Positions 1 through 12,500 of a DNA stretch of 64,000 bases are shown piece after piece. The stretch spans positions 29,276,900-29,340,899 of the forward strand of contig OX419341.1 in assembly GCA_948470475.1 (NCBI GenBank), given 5' to 3'. The notes under the pieces were generated by a model. That model saw only the letters and a program-made list of their open reading frames with translations, did no database searches and was not told the origin of the DNA. Position 1 is the stretch's first letter. Each line of letters starts with the position of its first letter. The position numbers and the translations under genes were made by a program. The DNA comes from Galaxea fascicularis (lineage: Eukaryota > Cnidaria > Anthozoa > Scleractinia > Euphylliidae).

Positions 1-120
1 TGTGTATACGATAAATTTTCCAGCGATTGCCCCCTCGGCAGCCCATAATTTCTAAGTCAAAACAATAGAATTCAAGATGGCCGCCGTATCGGTAAAAAGG
101 TCTATTCAATGTATGTATGG

Positions 121-187
121 GTTATTGACCAAGCGAGAGGTCAAGATGGCTGGATATTGGCCAAGTTCTTTTTTTGCTCGCAAAAAA

Positions 188-222
<35 letters not shown>

Positions 223-238
223 AAGCTTGGTCAATAAA
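121..238. repeat. Large hairpin (foldback repeat)
   Basis: Two arms of about 57 bases face each other around a centre near position 179. The left arm begins TTATTGACCAAGC and the right arm ends GCTTGGTCAATAA. Both contain TCAAGATGGCTGGATATTGG or its complement. A few mismatches lie near the outer third. It is probably a foldback MITE or part of one. It sits about 350-470 bases upstream of the TBC1D19 start codon. Confidence 0.8.
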
Positions 239-301
239 GGATTTATTATATGGGATAAGAGCCGGCTTCAGAGAAATTTTTCTTGCGGGACAAAGCGCGT
301 A

Positions 302-317
302 ATCCCGAGCGGGCAAG

Positions 318-342
<25 letters not shown>
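302..342. repeat. GC-rich palindrome
   Basis: The sequence CCCGAGCGGGCAAGAT is followed after a few bases by its complement ATCTTGCCCGCTCGGG, giving a tight stem. A third related piece (CATCTTGCCCGCTC) follows at about 368-382, so this is likely part of the same mobile foldback unit as 121-238. Confidence 0.75.
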
Positions 343-351
<9 letters not shown>

Positions 352-592
352 CAGCACGGGATTTGGTTCATCTTGCCCGCTCACGGAGCTACCCATATAA
401 TAAAGTGCCTTATATGTGGGCTAGCATGACGTTCTTGTTCTGACTGGTATCTTTTGTGATCGCCTCGGCTCCTCCATGTACGGCACTTCAGAAAGTAACC
501 TCTATCATGTATGCTACATCATACTGTCTACAGCAACACAAGATGGCGGACAAACTGTGATTTAAGTTTCTTCAGCAATTTGTCTCGTAGAA

Positions 593-3500
593 ATGATAAA
601 AGATGATAAAAAAGATGAAGTTCTGTGCAGAATTATCGGAAAGCTGCAGAATAGCCCGCTTTTCTCGAAGATGAAGGCAGATTTGCAGGTACTAAATTTA
701 TTATAATCAATGTAACTTGACGAAAGCTGCTGAGTAGTTTCTACAGTAATACAATAATATGAGCTGACTTTCCACAAATTGATCCCATCCACGATCACTT
801 GTTGATTGTCCTTCCAGTCTCTGCGATCGTTGATTTATTACTATGCCATAGGGAGCCTAAGTACGGCAACATAACCATCAACGTTTTGCTTAAAAGTTGG
901 CTTGTACAATAATCATGCCGAAACTGTGGACAGCTGCGAGCTGTCTCAGTTTCTTTCTCCCAAGGTCTGCGTGATGCCATCCACCGTTTGCGTGTGTAAT
1001 AAACAAATCTGAGGATAAACGCACGACTGCTCTTTGTCAATGCCAACTGCGTTACGAAGCTTTGATATTGATACACAAATAATGATTTTTTTTTCATTTT
1101 GTAATTAAAAGAAAGAGGTAGCAAAGCCTCACATTCACGTCACAGACATGAAGCAAAGTCTTCAAACCTACCTCAGAGACTCTGGCTGGGAGGTCAAATT
1201 ACAGAATGCTGTATATTCTCAGTTAAAGAGGTAAAATTTTGTAGTGATTAAACAGATCAATTGGAAAGATTTCATCACAGCCCCATATGTTAGTTATGCA
1301 TGCAGTTTCCAATTCAAATTCTAGACAGTCCTTTGCTGTTTGTTTGTGAGAAATCTACAATCTTGGACAAAACTACTTGAGAAAACTGGCCTCTTCACGT
1401 TCAAAAATCATTCACGAAAACCTCTGGCTCAACAGTATTACTACGGTAGCTTCCCCCTCCCCCTCCCCCCAATTCAATGTTGAATTTAGGAAGCTGCAAT
1501 TCTTAGGCAAACGTTTAGGAGCCACAAACAACATTGAATTGGGGGAGGGGGGTGATGAAACTCGGTTGTTAGTGGTCTGACAAAAAGAGGCTTTGGAGCT
1601 CAATTTTCTCAACAGTTTTGTCCAAGATTGTAGTAAGGGACCAGTCATTATTTATGTAGAGGGCAAGGGATCTTGTCTGTGCTTTTGCAAATGGGATTAC
1701 TTTTACGAAAGAAATTAATTTCAAAGATCCAGGTGGTGAAGATGGACAGCCCAGTCAGAAGAATATTGTCATAACTTCATTGCTTTAATATTTCACACTT
1801 TAATAAAAGACAAATCTAGATCAGTCTGTTTCAGTGTTTGATTTTGGCTGCATTTAATGGCAAAATTAACAAAATATTTGTTGGTTTAATAGCCCAAGAA
1901 GTAATAAAACATGAATAACATAACACAAAAAATATTGCTTTCCACCTTGGAAAATATATTGGAAAAAATATTCATCTTCCAGGGTTTAATATTTGGTGTC
2001 CAACATCTTAAAAGTGGAACCAGTACTTTTCCACCATGCAAATACAAAAAAATGGGGAAATAAAATCATAAGTGGAAAAATTGGGGTGGGGGGGGGGGGG
2101 TCTTCAATGACATATTGAATTAACTTACTTCATTTTGATTCATGATTGCATGATGAGTAGCAAAACAGTGTTCAGGGTCGAGGGGTCAGTAGACATAGAT
2201 CTTCCCAAAGTTTCTTCCTCAACATTTCAGTGTGACAGGTCGGGGAGCCATGTTTCTTGGGTCTAATGACTCAAGATGCTACTCTTATCTGTAGAATACT
2301 GGGAAAACACCATTTGCTTCTAATTTTATGGTTTAGTTTTGCTTGTTACTAGTTTACCAGCATACGCCGCATCAGACATATCTCAGAGGCAAGTAAAGGA
2401 ACCTTTGGCATTCATACGTAAGGCTCAGGTATGTGAATGCAGGACCACAAACTACAGGCTTTTCCAGTTCTACCTTCCACCTTTTTCTAGTTTTCTCTCT
2501 GACCGGCCACCCCTTAGTTATCAGCCACCCACCCCTTTAAATAATAATATTGAAATACAGCAAGACACTACAGTGCACGTATAAAGCATTTTCTCAAAAT
2601 TACATGTTCTTGTATTACATATGTGTTGCTTGTTTGATTTCTTTTTTTTCTTTTTGTTATTGGGAGAGGGTATTGAAATTTAGAAACCAGTTTAATTGTA
2701 TTTTCCTGTTTTAGACTGCAAAACAATGTGTAAACTAAATGAACATAATACATGAAGTATGGCAAATGTATCTGATTGATTTCTTTTTGATGGTCTGTAG
2801 ATGAATTGGGAGAAAAGAATAGTGAAGAGCATAAACAGTATGTGTACAGAGTTGTCCCTTCCACTGGCAAGAAAAGTAAGTATGTTTCATCACATGCTTC
2901 AGTAAGTACATTATTCTTGCCAGATTAATTCTTTCCTTCTCCCAAGCTTTTCTGAGGTTGATTCAATAATAATATTGAACCTAAGTAGCTACACAATTTA
3001 TTCTCATGGAGGGCCATTGACATTGCTCATTGCATTAATGCATGGTTTATTTATAGACTTGGTTAAAAAAAAGCTGTTTTGTAAAGTTTAATAGGTTTCT
3101 GTGTTCCATCAGCTAGCGGACAGTTCTGCATTTTTTTTACCCTTGTTATTTCCTCTTTTCTTATTTCTTTCATCTTTTTTCAGTGTACATTTATTTGAAC
3201 TTCATTTGAAAAGCAGTGTGGCGATAGGGTCAGCTTTGGTTGCTTCTGGGACAATGTACAAAAAAAGCAAGAAAAACAAATTCCGTTTGGAGATGATATC
3301 ACTTGCCAGTTTTCCTGCTCGACCAAGGAAACTGTGTTTATTGCACTCAATGTAGATTAAGTCAATATGCTAAAAGGAACAAAGACATTAATTTTTATCA
3401 AAACTGTTGCACTGGTATTTTCCGTTTTTATAGAGATCATCTGCCGACCAGGCACATATGTCATCAAAGTTTGAAACTTTGGGTGGCGAGCTGGATGAAA

Positions 3501-6500
3501 AACGTATGTTAATTGTACTGTGATAAATTGTTTCTGGCTGGTATTTGACATGCACACATACTGTTAATGTTTTAGAAGTTTTATGGTTTGTCTCTTTCGT
3601 TTTTGTGTTTCTCAGAAATGGAAAAAATCAAGCCTGTTTATGCTCCAAAAGACTTTTTTGAGGTAGGTATCGCTTCTTTGAAGACAGAGACATTATGTCA
3701 AATGGCCCTAGATGTACAAGTGATTATTGTAAATAAATTTTTAAAATCATATAATATTTAATGGAACTACTTATTGTAAAGTATGTGTAGTTATTTGTTT
3801 CAGTGTAATAAAGTAGTGGTTCTTCTCTTCCTCTAAATTGATGGTTAGTTAGTCAAGGAGGTAGAACCAGACCAGAGTAATTTAATGTTTTCTATGCATA
3901 TATATTTAAATTTGTTTTATTCAAGAACTACTAACCTTGTTTGGTTAGTTGGTTGGTTGATTGAGTTAAGTTAATGTCTGTTGATTATTTGTTAAAAGCT
4001 TCAATAATGGTATAGTTACAACTGTAATGCTGCCTGAGTGTACATTATATCTGAAATCAACTTTCAGGCCCTCATCAACATTGAAAATCCAAGTTTCACA
4101 CCACTGCGAAAGATTCCAAGGTAAAATTTTAGAGTTTTCCTATTTTAGTCCCCTTAACTGCCAAATGCCATCACATAAGCAGGAGGAAACTGGTGTAAAT
4201 TGATCCATTTACATGTAGGTGTAAATTACCATACTTTTTTGAGTTCTGACAACTTAAACTGTAAATGCTCAAACTACTGGGAGCAGGGTTGGCGAAGTGG
4301 TGAGAGCATTCGCCTTCCACCAATGTGTCCCGGGTTCGATTCCTGGACTCAGCGTCATAAGTGGGCTGAGCTTGTTGGTTCTCTACTCTGCTCCGAGAGG
4401 TTTTTCTCCGGGTACTCCGGTTTTCCCCTCTCCTCAAAAACCAACATTTGATTTGATTTGATTTGATTCGAGAATTGTAAAGAATTGTAAGCTTAAATTT
4501 GATTTGAGAGTTGTAAGAAATTAGAATTGTAAGGATTTAGAATTGTGAGAATTTACCATTGTAAAGCGCTATGAGCAGTTGATGGAATAGCGCTATATAA
4601 AAGCATTAAATTATTATTATTAATTAATTATAATTATTATTATTAATTAACTACTGTAGAAAAAAAATGCCGTACTAGTACCTACATCTTTGGTGTAATA
4701 AGTCTGATCTGGATTTGTGTAGTATAAAAGTAATGTCCTTTAATATTTTAGTTTTGAGATTGTAAGTATATATGTAAGTAATTATGTATTATGTGAAATT
4801 CTCTAATAAAAAGTGAACTAAAAAGATTTTTAAAAAAGTACCTGCATCTCCAGCAGACCTGCTGAGAAATGGTGGTAAGTTGTCCTTTTAAACCCACAAC
4901 TCTCGAGAATCATAAGTTTCCATTGCACTATAACAATGTTGTAACTGCATTATAATATTATAAACAAATTGAACATTTTTTTGTTTTTTGTTTTTTTTTT
5001 TGTCTCAGTAAGAGTTATCAACCTTGATTATTCTGGATGTCTCAAAACCTGAATCTAATAATAATTTTTGTTTCATTGTACATTGAACGAAAAACAATTA
5101 TTGTCACAATTAAGTAAAATATATAATATTCACTTGCAAACCTGAACGTCATTTTGCTTCTTACCCGTTGGCAATCCATTTTAGATGCAAACTTGACATG
5201 ATTATTGTTGTTTTAATATAATTGCAGTTCAATCAAAGGCTGGGGTTTAGTCAAGGTTCAGCTGTACACCAAATCTCTTCAAGAAATGGTAATGTACATG
5301 TAATAAGAATGTACATGTACCATTCACACCAGAGTTGGCTGTACTATTATTGCTGCACTGTAGTCTCTCCACCCTCCTACTGCTAGTGTTTCTGAGTGAC
5401 TGTTTTTCACACACTGATTGGTCAGTAATAGAGTGGTAATATAGCTGAGGGAACTACTGAAGGTTTTAGCAAATGCCTTAGTGCCCACTAAACTCATGTT
5501 GAGCTAGCACAGGTATTTTGAATAAGTACTGTGCTGTGTTGTCATGGGTTTGACAATAAATTCATTCAGATTTATGAAATTTGTCTCTTTGAGCAGAGCT
5601 TAACAGTGTATTGGTAGTCCTGCAGTCATCTCAGTGCATGGTGTTTTGTTTATTTTGTTTCATCATTACCTGCTTGCCAATTACTGTAATTGTATCATTT
5701 ACTAATTAAAATAAAGTAATAAATAACACACCAAGTATACAGGAATTTTGAAGAACACAAAAGAAGTGGGTAGCAACGCAAGTGCTTATTGCACTGGTCT
5801 ACTGTTCTTAAAAATTGCCAAGTGCTTATATTACTCAAAAATGTACGAGGAACAAGGTTGTTATTTCTTTGATAAGATGTCTTGAGGATTTGAGTGAGCT
5901 TTCAGAACAGAAAGTATTTGTTGATGAAATTTGTTGACACTTTAATCTCCAAATTTTGCTTTTTTTAATACAACAGGGTGTAAGTTCAAGATGATGTTGA
6001 ATATGATTTGAGACACATCTTTTTTTATTCTTTTTATCACAGCATGGCCCAAGATTTATCTGCTTTATCGCAGATACAATGAACTTTACTCAGCCAATCA
6101 TAATGCATAACTTTTCAACCACTGTATAATATTCAATAGAAAATGGCATACAGAGAACTTGATACAGGAAACCATCACAGTGGAGTGGATGATGCCTTGC
6201 TTGAGAGCTCTTCTACAGGTTTGATGAAATTTATTTTCAATAAGAGAAGGGCTTTTTTACATTTTTTTTTTTGTTCCTCCCTTTTGCTCTTTTGATGCCA
6301 GCCTCAAATAATTCTCAAGTGTATCCTAACTTGATATCACTCTGATATTATTCTGTCAGACTCATTTCCATCTGAGTGGAACAAGCTGGGAAGGAAAGGT
6401 AACAAATTAAAAGCTCTTTTGTTGGTAGAATCAACTAGTGGTACTATATTTAGTAGGTGGTGTTTATGGCGTGGTATTGGTGATAGTGATCAGGTTAATT

Positions 6501-9500
6501 GTGGAAGATTTGGTATCAAATAGTGGTGTAAATGGTAGATGTTCACAGTTAACAGTTGATATGGTGCAGAATGTTGTTGGTAGTATTGGTGGGGAAAGCA
6601 TGCATTTGTTATTACACTAGTTTAATAGTGCTGTTGTATTGGTGATTTGGTGATTTATGGCATTAACATCAGTGGTAAGCACTGTATCATCCTTGTTTCC
6701 GGAAAATTCCTAAGTTTATCTTTTAAGTTTGATACTTTTGTATTTTAAAATTGCATGTGTTGCATGTTGGAGATAAAGCTCATTAACCTTGTGTGGTTTC
6801 AACAGTAATTCAGCATGGAAGTGCATTAGCAGCCAGACAGTATGCTAAGTATGGCTGCCCTGCTGGACTCAGAGGGGATCTGTGGAGACTTATCCTGTGT
6901 TACGAAGTTGATGATCTGGTATGTGATCACAGTCAGAAATTGAAAAGTGTTTTTAAAAGAGTGAAGTCACCACCACTGTTGCCAGTGTCTAATGCATAAA
7001 ATTATGTTTCTGGTCTGGCAATGCAAGCTTTTTTTCAGCATTTGGCAGATTCTATGTGTTTTGACCTGCACTCAACACAGGTCACATGTTGGCATGTTTT
7101 TGCCATGCTTGGCACAGGTTTCCCATGGTTGCCTGAACATCAGAGGAAAATAATGGAATGTTATTTGGCCAGCATCAGGTTTGGGAAGGAGATTACTTGT
7201 TAACCCTGTAAACCCTGAGATCAAAAATTTAAAATCTCATTTGTTGTCCCTAGACGTTTTTATAGAAGTAGTAGGGAGAAGTTTTTTAAAATATTAAGCA
7301 AATTCATCTTGTGTTATCCTATCCTTAATTCTCATGACCACTCAGCTTTATTCCCGGTTTGTATTACATGTAAGCTTATAGTCCATCAAATATTTTCGCT
7401 TGCACACGATTGGTATAAACACATCACGTCACTGAATATCCCTAATATAATAAATAGAACTACAATAAAGCCATAAAACTAAATTCAGCACTAATAGATG
7501 ACCAATGTTAATGTTAATTTCACAGCACTCGTGATGACGTTTTCGACCTGAAAGAATATCGTATCAAATGGAAACCACTGAAACCAATCTTTTCTGTCCA
7601 TTGCGTCTTTCAGACTTTCTCAAACGCCTTACTGGCTGAAAGCATGTCGTCTTGCGTTCACTGTAGGCATGATTATTTCGAGAAGGGTGTCATATGAAAG
7701 GCCGCCATCTTGCATATTAAGCAACCTCGTTCCCAGGGTAAGAAGAAGAGAGACCGAAGGAAGCCTGGGGAGAGACACGATGAAACATTCCCTTGTAAGG
7801 AATTCAAAGCACATGGATGTTGTCTCCAGCTCCACTGACTAAAAACTGGATTTTATCATAAGCTCAGAACGAAGAGTAAATTCGGCTGTTAGCCTCACCC
7901 AATTCCAAATTTTAGTAAAATTCAGCCAAATAAAAATCGGGGGTGGTCCAAAGGGGTGGTCAATGGACAAGGTCCACCGGGGTGGTCCATGGACCATGTC
8001 CGCAAGAGGAGTCCATGGACCCGGGATCCATGTATTGTGTACGTCCGAATAATCCCCAGGTACAACTGGAGAATATCTGGTGATATTCCCTAAATGCATG
8101 TTGCGAAAAATATTTGAAGGGTAATAAATACAATAGCCTTCATTTGGCTTTCTCAAACTCATTAATAATTCATCAAGTTAAACAAAGGAGATCACAAACG
8201 TGAAGGGGGTTTGGATACCCGGTCTTAATTAGCATAGATTTTGACGATTTTACTCAGTCTCCGTTAATTCCTTAGTTTTTGTTTCAATTGAGAAGATATA
8301 TCAAACACTCAAGACAGTGTTTCATTGGCCATCCAAACACCTGGAATTCCGTCAAAAATACCCCCCTGCGCATCGTATTTTCAACTTTCTTCTCAGTGTT
8401 TAGATATCCCGATGAAACAGTGTCTCTCGTGTTTGATATATTACTTACAAACATGCTCGGATATTTGTCATAATTGGGCATTATTAGTTCCCCGGAGTTC
8501 ACAGTTTTCCTTGAGCTTTGCTCTCGGAAAACTGTTCGCTTTTCAGAACAGATAATACCCGCTGACAAATATCTGAGCATATTTTTGCGCCAAATGGAGA
8601 CTGTTGTTTATATATTACAAGGAGAAATTAAATTTCATGCTGATCACTATTAGGGTTTAAAAGGTTTTAATGGATACAATTTAATTCATTTATGTCAGAT
8701 TAAAGAACATGCTATGCTTTGAGTTTATAAACCTCACCACTTCCGTGTACTCCTTGGAAATACTATAAAAAGTTTTCAATCGATGATACTTCTAATAGCA
8801 CACAGGTACCCTGAGAATGGCTTTATGTATTTACCGTATGCATCTCTAGTGTGACGATCAAATATCAGTATAAGAAATGCCAGCAATAATAAATTGTACT
8901 ATTAAAATGAATGGCATACAATGAGACAGCAGTAATTCAATTTAATTTCGGCAAAAATGTTTTTCCGCGCTGACACGCCCTTGGTGCCAGTTGCATAGTT
9001 TTACATATTTGGTTATTTTTGTTATTAATCATCAGTTGTTGCATTTAATGGTGCATATTACAAAGCCGGAAGTGAACTCGGAACAGCGCGCAGAACACAG
9101 TCAACTCTCTCGTAAGCGACCACCCTTAGTGCACGACAAAGAGTTCGCTGTGACAGAATTGACTATAGTCTGGAAAGACCACTTGAGTCTGACTTCTCGC
9201 TGAAAGTTTCCTCAGAGAAACATATTCAGCGTATTCCGAGGAAACCATATTCAGTTGATTCCGCTCATGTTATTATCGGGAACAAATTCCGTTCATTTTG
9301 AAAATGGTCGGTCCAAAACAACAGAATTACCTTCTAGTGTTCTTATGCAGGATATGCTCCCAAACAATGTGCCCTGAAATTGTTCCAAGCATTGCCAATT
9401 TATTTTGCAGGACCTGTTGTATTTCCAGCAGCTAAAGCAATATGTTATTGAGTATGACATGTTGGTTGATAACCTCATCACAAAGGTAACATGAAGATGT

Positions 9501-12500
9501 CGATGATCATTGCACGCAGTTATGAACACAAGCCTGAAAAAAACATCAGACTCATGCGGGAGTTGAACCCATGACCTGTGCGATACCAGTGCAGTGCTTT
9601 ACCAACTGAGTTCAAGTTTAGCTCAGTAGGTAAAGCACTGCACCAGTATCGCAGAGGTCATGGTTTCGATTCCCGTCAATACAATGGTAGAATTCTTTGA
9701 AATTTTTTTTATTAATTTACTCCCTACAGACAGGGACACATACAAGATCTGCTAATTTATTGCATTTAAAATACATGATTAATAAGGGAATATGCGAAGA
9801 ACAAACAAGCACAATCTTCCCGGTGATTTGTTTCGGTAATTAGACGAATTTGTAAGATAAAAGAAGCGATCTTGAATTGGAGGGAAGTAAAGTTAATAAA
9901 CAAGCAAGCCGTGTAACGAAAGTCTTGGTGATCTGCAGCTTCAATGAAAATTTAGAAATTATGGGGCAGAATTCTTGAAAGCCTACCATCCATGTATGGT
10001 CTGCCCTGGACTGAAGACTCTCTTTTTAAAACGGCGAGATACACTCGAATTGTACCGGTAATCTTCTCTGCAGCGACTGTAGGGACTGTAGGGACTCTCT
10101 GGACTGTAGAAATATTCTTCTGGACTTGGGTAGCGCCGGTATTCTGGTCCGTCAACATTGTGTCCATTGTACTCCTCGTTCATATTGACCACATATTCCT
10201 CTCCTAACATTTCTTCCTTTGGTGATGCGAAATCCTGTTTATGTCCGTGTGCGATCTGTGCTTTGCCTTGGTGAAGAGAACCAAACGATTCCCAAAGCTT
10301 TGAGGAGTAGCCCATCATCATACTTTCAAATCCTTTCAAAATTCGGTGAAGTTTCTTCACCACGTAGTACGGAACGTAGACACAAAAAGCCACAAATCCT
10401 CCAATCGCCAGTGTAGGCAGAAGGATGGCCAAAATCCAGGCACATGCCACGAAAAGCACCCCTGATAATGCGGTTAACGCGGCAAACAAAGTAATAAACA
10501 GGAAGCCGCCAACAAAGGCTCCAAAAACGATCAACGGAAGGAATCCAACAGGGATTGATAAGGCCAGGAAAAGAGATACGAACGGGCGCCTTTCAATGAA
10601 TCTCTTGGCCTGTCTCAGTATGCGAACACTGCGGCAGTTTTTCAGATTGTCCACTTGCTGATTTATGGAACGAAGTTTTGGCGCCAGCCATGGAAAAATG
10701 AAGTCGATGTTTTCGACCTCGATCATGGCGAGTAACACACTAGCAGAGAAAACAAAGATGTTTAGAAAAAACATTAGCAGTCAAATAACTGCGCGGGAAA
10801 GATCATTACATTTTCACTTAATGTTCAAGTTTTGGTAAGACCAGGTACCAGGAGCTTTGAATTACCTGTGTAATTCCACAGGTTCTTTTTCCCTTTTCCT
10901 CTTGGTTTCTTTCTGCTGCTATCTCTCTTAAATGAACAAAATTTTGTGAATAACGAATGAAACAGAAGCTCATTTACCAATCAAGATCGTTAGTATTTGT
11001 GACGTAAATAATTTAACGTCATGACGTCACTAGAATGTTACGTACTATACTTCAGACTAGTTTGCGCGTGCTTAAATTTCGAGCGTTGTTATGAAGAACT
11101 GAGATCAGTTGTGAGGATAAGCACGAAGGGCATTGTCAGAAAACAGAGATCCTTTACAGTAATTCCAGCTCGTTCGTATAATGCGTCTTCTATAAAGGGG
11201 TTACTCTCGGGAAGAAGAGGCAAACGAGCGAAGAAAATCGAGCGCTTTCTCCTTCGCTTGCCTCCTCTATCTCGGAGCCTGGAACGAGCAGAATTCGTTG
11301 ACGTTGCGGTCAACGTAACGCTATGAGGAGAAAAATTAAATCCAAAAATTAACTCGTCTTTTATGCGGTGCAGCTGGATAAAGAACTGTTATCGTAATCA
11401 GCGTCAACCTTTTTAACAGCGTCCGAGAGAACGAATCACAAGGGAGAATGGTGATCGCTCAGTGTATTTAGAATGCTACTGAAGCAATAACTGATCATCA
11501 AAAGGCGGTTGATCAAATAAACTGAAAACTCTTCTTTTTTTAACGAAAATTGCATAAAAGTAATGATGGTTAGAAGGAAAGTTCCATGTGTTTGTGAGAA
11601 ACACTAGTCAGGTTACTCGGGATTAGTCGCTGCACTTTCAGTTAATCAAAAGCAAGGTTAAGCTGGACATGCATGTAGGTGCACTTGTAGTTAAAGTTTG
11701 TAAAACTGTTAATTAAGCTTCTGTTTTCAGGACATCAAGCTGACTTCTTCGAATGACGATGACTACTTTGTCTTTGAAGATGTCCTCTGCCAAGTAAGGT
11801 TGCATGAATGTATGATTTCTCACATGGTTTTAGCTTTTAGTATCTTTTCAAGTAATAATCGAAAGAAATAATTATTTTGTTGTCTTCCTCAGACTAAAAG
11901 GCTTACAGTAATCAAAGTATAGGTTACGTCGCTTTGCCATTTAGCCAACGTTAACAACTTTTTTCGCAGGCTCTTCTTGTTTTCAGTAGAGATACCTCCA
12001 TCCTGCAGCATTTTGAACACTCCAGCGCCACACCTCCGAAGTCTTACATTCGAGGTAGGTACTCTCAGTCTCGTAACTAAAAAAAATGAATTATTATCGT
12101 TTTGGACGTCCTTTCTAAACCCGAGAAAAGAACCTATCTCTGTTTCCACTCGGAAAGTTATTCTCTCGCTCGTGCTAATCCTGTGCAATGGAAGCACAAC
12201 TGTTCAACTTCGGTTCATTTCGTTATTTTTCACGTGGACTTTTAAAAGTTTGGCTAATCTTGTCAAATCTTCTACCTACAGGTTTCTTTTTTCAGCAAAA
12301 ATAAGTCTTGACAGTTTTGAGTTTATAAGCATTTCAGGTTTACTGTTTCGCGTCTTGTAGGCAAGCTTGGCGTTCAAGATTTCTCCGTTGTTTACCCTCC
12401 TAACGGTAAGTGCACTTAATTACTCACCAGCATGGACAACGATTTATACAACAGCTTGTGCGCTGAACTCTGATCCGAGGAATAAGGCGTTTCTCGGGTG

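Larger units (their letters stand above)
1..592. other. 5' flank of TBC1D19 with foldback repeats and a minimal uORF
   Basis: No long gene is visible here. Two strong inverted repeats occupy 121-238 and 302-342 (listed separately). A five-codon upstream ORF (MADKL, 543-560) lies about 30 bases before the TBC1D19 start codon. The transcription start is not evident and no clear TATA box was identified. Confidence 0.5.

Noticed and set aside
8284..8580. Frames of 64-98 codons on both strands
   Set aside because: They follow the inverted-repeat symmetry of the element at 8298-8440.
9613..9685. Functional tRNA gene
   Set aside because: Boxes A and B are present, but the acceptor and other stems do not pair convincingly by eye and the sequence is part of an inverted SINE-like pair.
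11021..11326. Opposed 101- and 74-codon frames
   Set aside because: Overlapping frames on both strands in a GC-richer promoter-like stretch upstream of the nested gene, with no domain.
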